Assembly (NCBI GenBank): GCA_036877525.1
Contig: JAZGTH010000067.1
Coordinates: 557,501-621,500 of the forward strand
Direction: 5' to 3'
Length of the DNA: 64,000 nucleotides
DNA from: Chromobotia macracanthus
Taxonomy: Eukaryota; Chordata; Actinopteri; Cypriniformes; Botiidae
Shown: in pieces, positions 61,500-64,000 of the stretch
Position numbering within the stretch: the first letter of the stretch is position 1
Layout: every line of letters begins with the position of its first letter
Translations under genes and position numbers: made by a program
The notes under the pieces: generated by a model
The model's input: only the letters and a program-made list of their open reading frames with translations
Database searches by the model: none
What the model was told of the DNA's origin: nothing

Positions 61500-63063
61500 G
61501 ATCCAGACAGAACGGACCGGGTTCAGAACACGTCTGAAACATTGACATCACACCCCTCTCTTCATTAGTCAGTCAAAAAATCCTCACAAACACAGGAAAT
61601 ATATCCAGAGACTCTGATTACCAATTATGAATATAATTCAGCATCAAACGACAACTCCACAGCTTTCCCGACCTGAGAGCCTCGCCACCAGAATTCTCAA
61701 ACGTGCCGCACAGAGTGTTGGAAGCAGGCCGGCTCGTGAATGCTGTTACACACACCACGCACGAATGAGATTTCACAGTTACTCCTTTATTATGTTTTCA
61801 ACAGAAGAAAATTTTAGTTAGTGCAAGTTTTTTTAGCATAAATGAACATAACCCAACTACATTTAGACATGTCAAAACAATTTTCAAGACCTTTTTCAGA
61901 TATATGGACTTGTTCTCCGATGCATAAAGCTCTAATAATTAGCCCAACGGAAACAACACTCTCCAGTCCTATGCAAAGCATGATGGGAACTGGAAATCCT
62001 GTTTCAGCAAGGCCACTTTAACAGCCCAAAATTATTTGTGTTGTACAAACTACAAATTAGACTAAAAACAAGACAGAGTAATCACACTGAATTGAGTTGA
62101 CAAAAGTGTTTACACTAGCCTCTAAGCTAATACACACAGGCTAAAAGCTGATATGAATCAAACGGACTAAATGTCTATAAAGCTCTTATTCCTGTGAGCA
62201 ACAATTGTTTTTGGTTGAGCTTGGACCAGCCTGGTTATCAGGTTTCTTAGAACCAGCTACAATCAGAAGATGGCTTTAGCCAGATCCACTGATCTCACAA
62301 TTGTGTGATCAGAAATCCAGCACAAATCCTCCAGCATCTTCAGATCTCAGTGCAGGGGCTGAAGAATCTACAGTGACAAGTTAAATATGTGGGACTGAAC
62401 AGGTTTTCACCACCATTATCTCTCTCACACCTTCACATCAAAGCTCATCAATCACTTCTTTGACAGCTTGCTTGACCTTTAGCAAAGCTGCTGTGGCCTT
62501 TGGAGAGGCAGCACAGATATTCAGAGTACAGGTGAGAGAGACAGAGAGAGACATAATACATAGAGAATATATTTATGGCCTTTGGTGTGCTGAGAGAGTT
62601 TGATTGTGTGGGATGTAAATAAATTCAGTTTAGCTCAGAATGACAGAAAGAGCTTTACCAATAGATTATTTAATGTTATGTATAATTACCGTGAGAACAC
62701 TCATATCAGAGGATTGAAATACAGTAAACGTTCTACAACTGACAGCAGACTGAGAGTGTTAATCCACACACACACACACACACACACACCCTGTAAAGCC
62801 CTGAAACAAGTCATGCAGTGATCTCATCATCAAGGCCTGACTCTTTAACACTTTGTGTTGTCATTTGCATTGTAATAATGAAATTTCCACCTCATTCATC
62901 TTCTGTACACACTGCTACTTTAAACCTCTCAATTAATCACTCATTAATATTTACTGTAGCTGTTGCCACTTGGTTGGATGCGTTGGTTGGATGTGTCTGT
63001 TTTCATCTCTGCACAAAGCCAACAAAACTGAATCAAATCTAATGTTAGAATAAACAAGTGTGT
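61496..63063. other. No recognisable gene; one CA microsatellite
   Basis: A CA run of about 12 units lies at 62765-62789. Other frames are short and unremarkable. Confidence 0.65.
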
Positions 63064-63540
63064 GGGGGGACTTAATCATATATTGGGGAAAAATGGGTAC
63101 CTAAAGGTCAGCAAAACCTGACCTTAAAGAAAACCTCAATTTTGTAAAAACACTATAAAATATAGTAAATAAACTGTTTTTTGGTTGTTAAAATGAAGAA
63201 AGTTCACTGTTAGGGTTAGAGTGTTTATAACTAGCTGTGTATAAAAACAATACAAGTCTATGGAATGTCCCCATTTAGACAGATAAGTAAATGTGTGTTT
63301 ATGTGTGTGTACTGGCATATGTGGTTTATGAGGAAAACAGTGTATAATGATATGTGTATAACAACATAAACGTGGTTTAAAGGGACACGTTTTGTGTCTT
63401 TATAAACCAAATGGCTTAAAAAAACATACTAAACTGTGTTATTTTTCAAAATAAATAATGGGTTTAGGGGTGAGGTTAGGAGAAGTGGACAGAAAATTTG
63501 ATCTCAGTATAAAATCATTACGTCTATGCAGAGTCACATA
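63064..63540 (+). mobile_element. Interspersed repeat, copy B
   Basis: The first part, 63064-63312, matches copy A at 4384-4628, including TGTGTATAAAAACAATA and the CCCCATTTAGACAGATAAG end with a TG run. The continuation holds GTTTAAAGGGACACG and TGGGTTTAGGGGTGAGGTTA, words that I recall from longer copies of the same fish repeat. Copy A lacks this continuation. No coding sequence. Confidence 0.6.
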
Positions 63541-63642
63541 AACCAGATATGTAAGTGTGTGATCGTGCTCCTTTGTGCTTCAAAAGAAGGTCATGTGGAC
63601 AGATGGCCGGAGGGCAATAGCCCTGAGGTGAACGTCAGATTG

Positions 63643-63759
63643 AGAAAGGGAGAGACACATACATCCAGCGCTCAGGTACACAACACACACACACACACAC
63701 ACACACTTGTTCTCTGGAGCCCAGCTCTACTTTATATGGACCCTCATGTCTGCAAGAAA

Positions 63760-63793
<34 letters not shown>

Positions 63794-63826
63794 CTGAGCG
63801 CTGGATGTATGTGTCTTTCTCTTTCA
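63643..63826. repeat. Large inverted repeat with CA/TG cores
   Basis: The left arm starts AGACACATACATCCAGCGC at 63653 and continues TCAGGTACACA into a CA run. The right arm mirrors it: a TG run, TGTACCTGAGCGCTGGATG and TATGTGTCT ending at 63816. The unique parts pair without mismatch over about 28 bases, and the CA and TG runs add about 25 more pairs. The outer GAAAGGGAG/CTTTCTCTTTC continues the symmetry imperfectly. The loop is about 55 bases. It may be a hairpin-type MITE or a local inverted duplication. Confidence 0.9.
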
Positions 63827-64000
63827 TTCACTTAGCCTCCCAAGGGCTCTGTAACCACTCACGTATCACTGAGTTTGTGTGTGTTTAGTGGTTTGCCACA
63901 CACTCACAACCTTAAACTTCAGGGTTTTAACAGAATCAGTTCTTAAGTTCTTTAGTTGCAGGTTTGTTTTCTAAATGTCTAGAAGTTGAAGCATGTTTGA

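Overview
The window is animal DNA, almost certainly from a teleost fish and probably an ostariophysan (cyprinid-like) genome. It is AT-rich and mostly non-coding, with long TG/CA, CT/GA and TA microsatellites. It carries interspersed repeats that look typical of that group: a V-SINE-type tRNA-derived SINE, LINE 3' ends with a (TAAATG)n tail, and short inverted-repeat elements. There are no bacterial-style operons, and no open frame exceeds about 135 codons.

One gene can be supported: the 5' part of a carbohydrate sulfotransferase 8 gene (chst8, GalNAc-4-O-sulfotransferase 1) on the + strand. A CpG-rich stretch at about 83-476 is the likely promoter and 5' UTR exon. After about 12.8 kb of intron, a coding exon (13276-13472) encodes the short cytoplasmic tail, the Golgi signal anchor and the start of the stem. 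It ends in a good phase-1 splice donor. The sulfotransferase domain is not visible anywhere in the window, so the remaining 50.5 kb is read as part of a very long intron, with the catalytic exon(s) beyond 64000. The next exon was not found.

The rest is intron content. 13.5-20.2 kb holds a long TA tract, a TTAA-flanked inverted-repeat element and a TG minisatellite. 20.2-24.4 kb holds a possible MITE, a 1.27-kb array of 35-bp units whose left edge carries an inverted unit, a CpG-rich patch and a V-SINE. 27.4-30.1 kb holds a 2.3-kb array built from alternating 14- and 15-bp half-units with higher-order organisation, followed by a GA array. 32.0-32.6 kb is a 21-bp minisatellite split by a truncated LINE with a visible target-site duplication. 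35.7-56 kb holds further MITE, LINE and SINE relics. 58.2 kb has a perfect 16-bp hairpin. 61-64 kb holds older repeats and a large inverted repeat with unique arms and CA/TG cores.

I found no new coding system. The most unusual content is structural: the higher-order tandem array, the inverted unit at the edge of the 35-bp array, the LINE-split minisatellite and the hairpins. A few exon-like or unusually open segments are listed for checking at low confidence.
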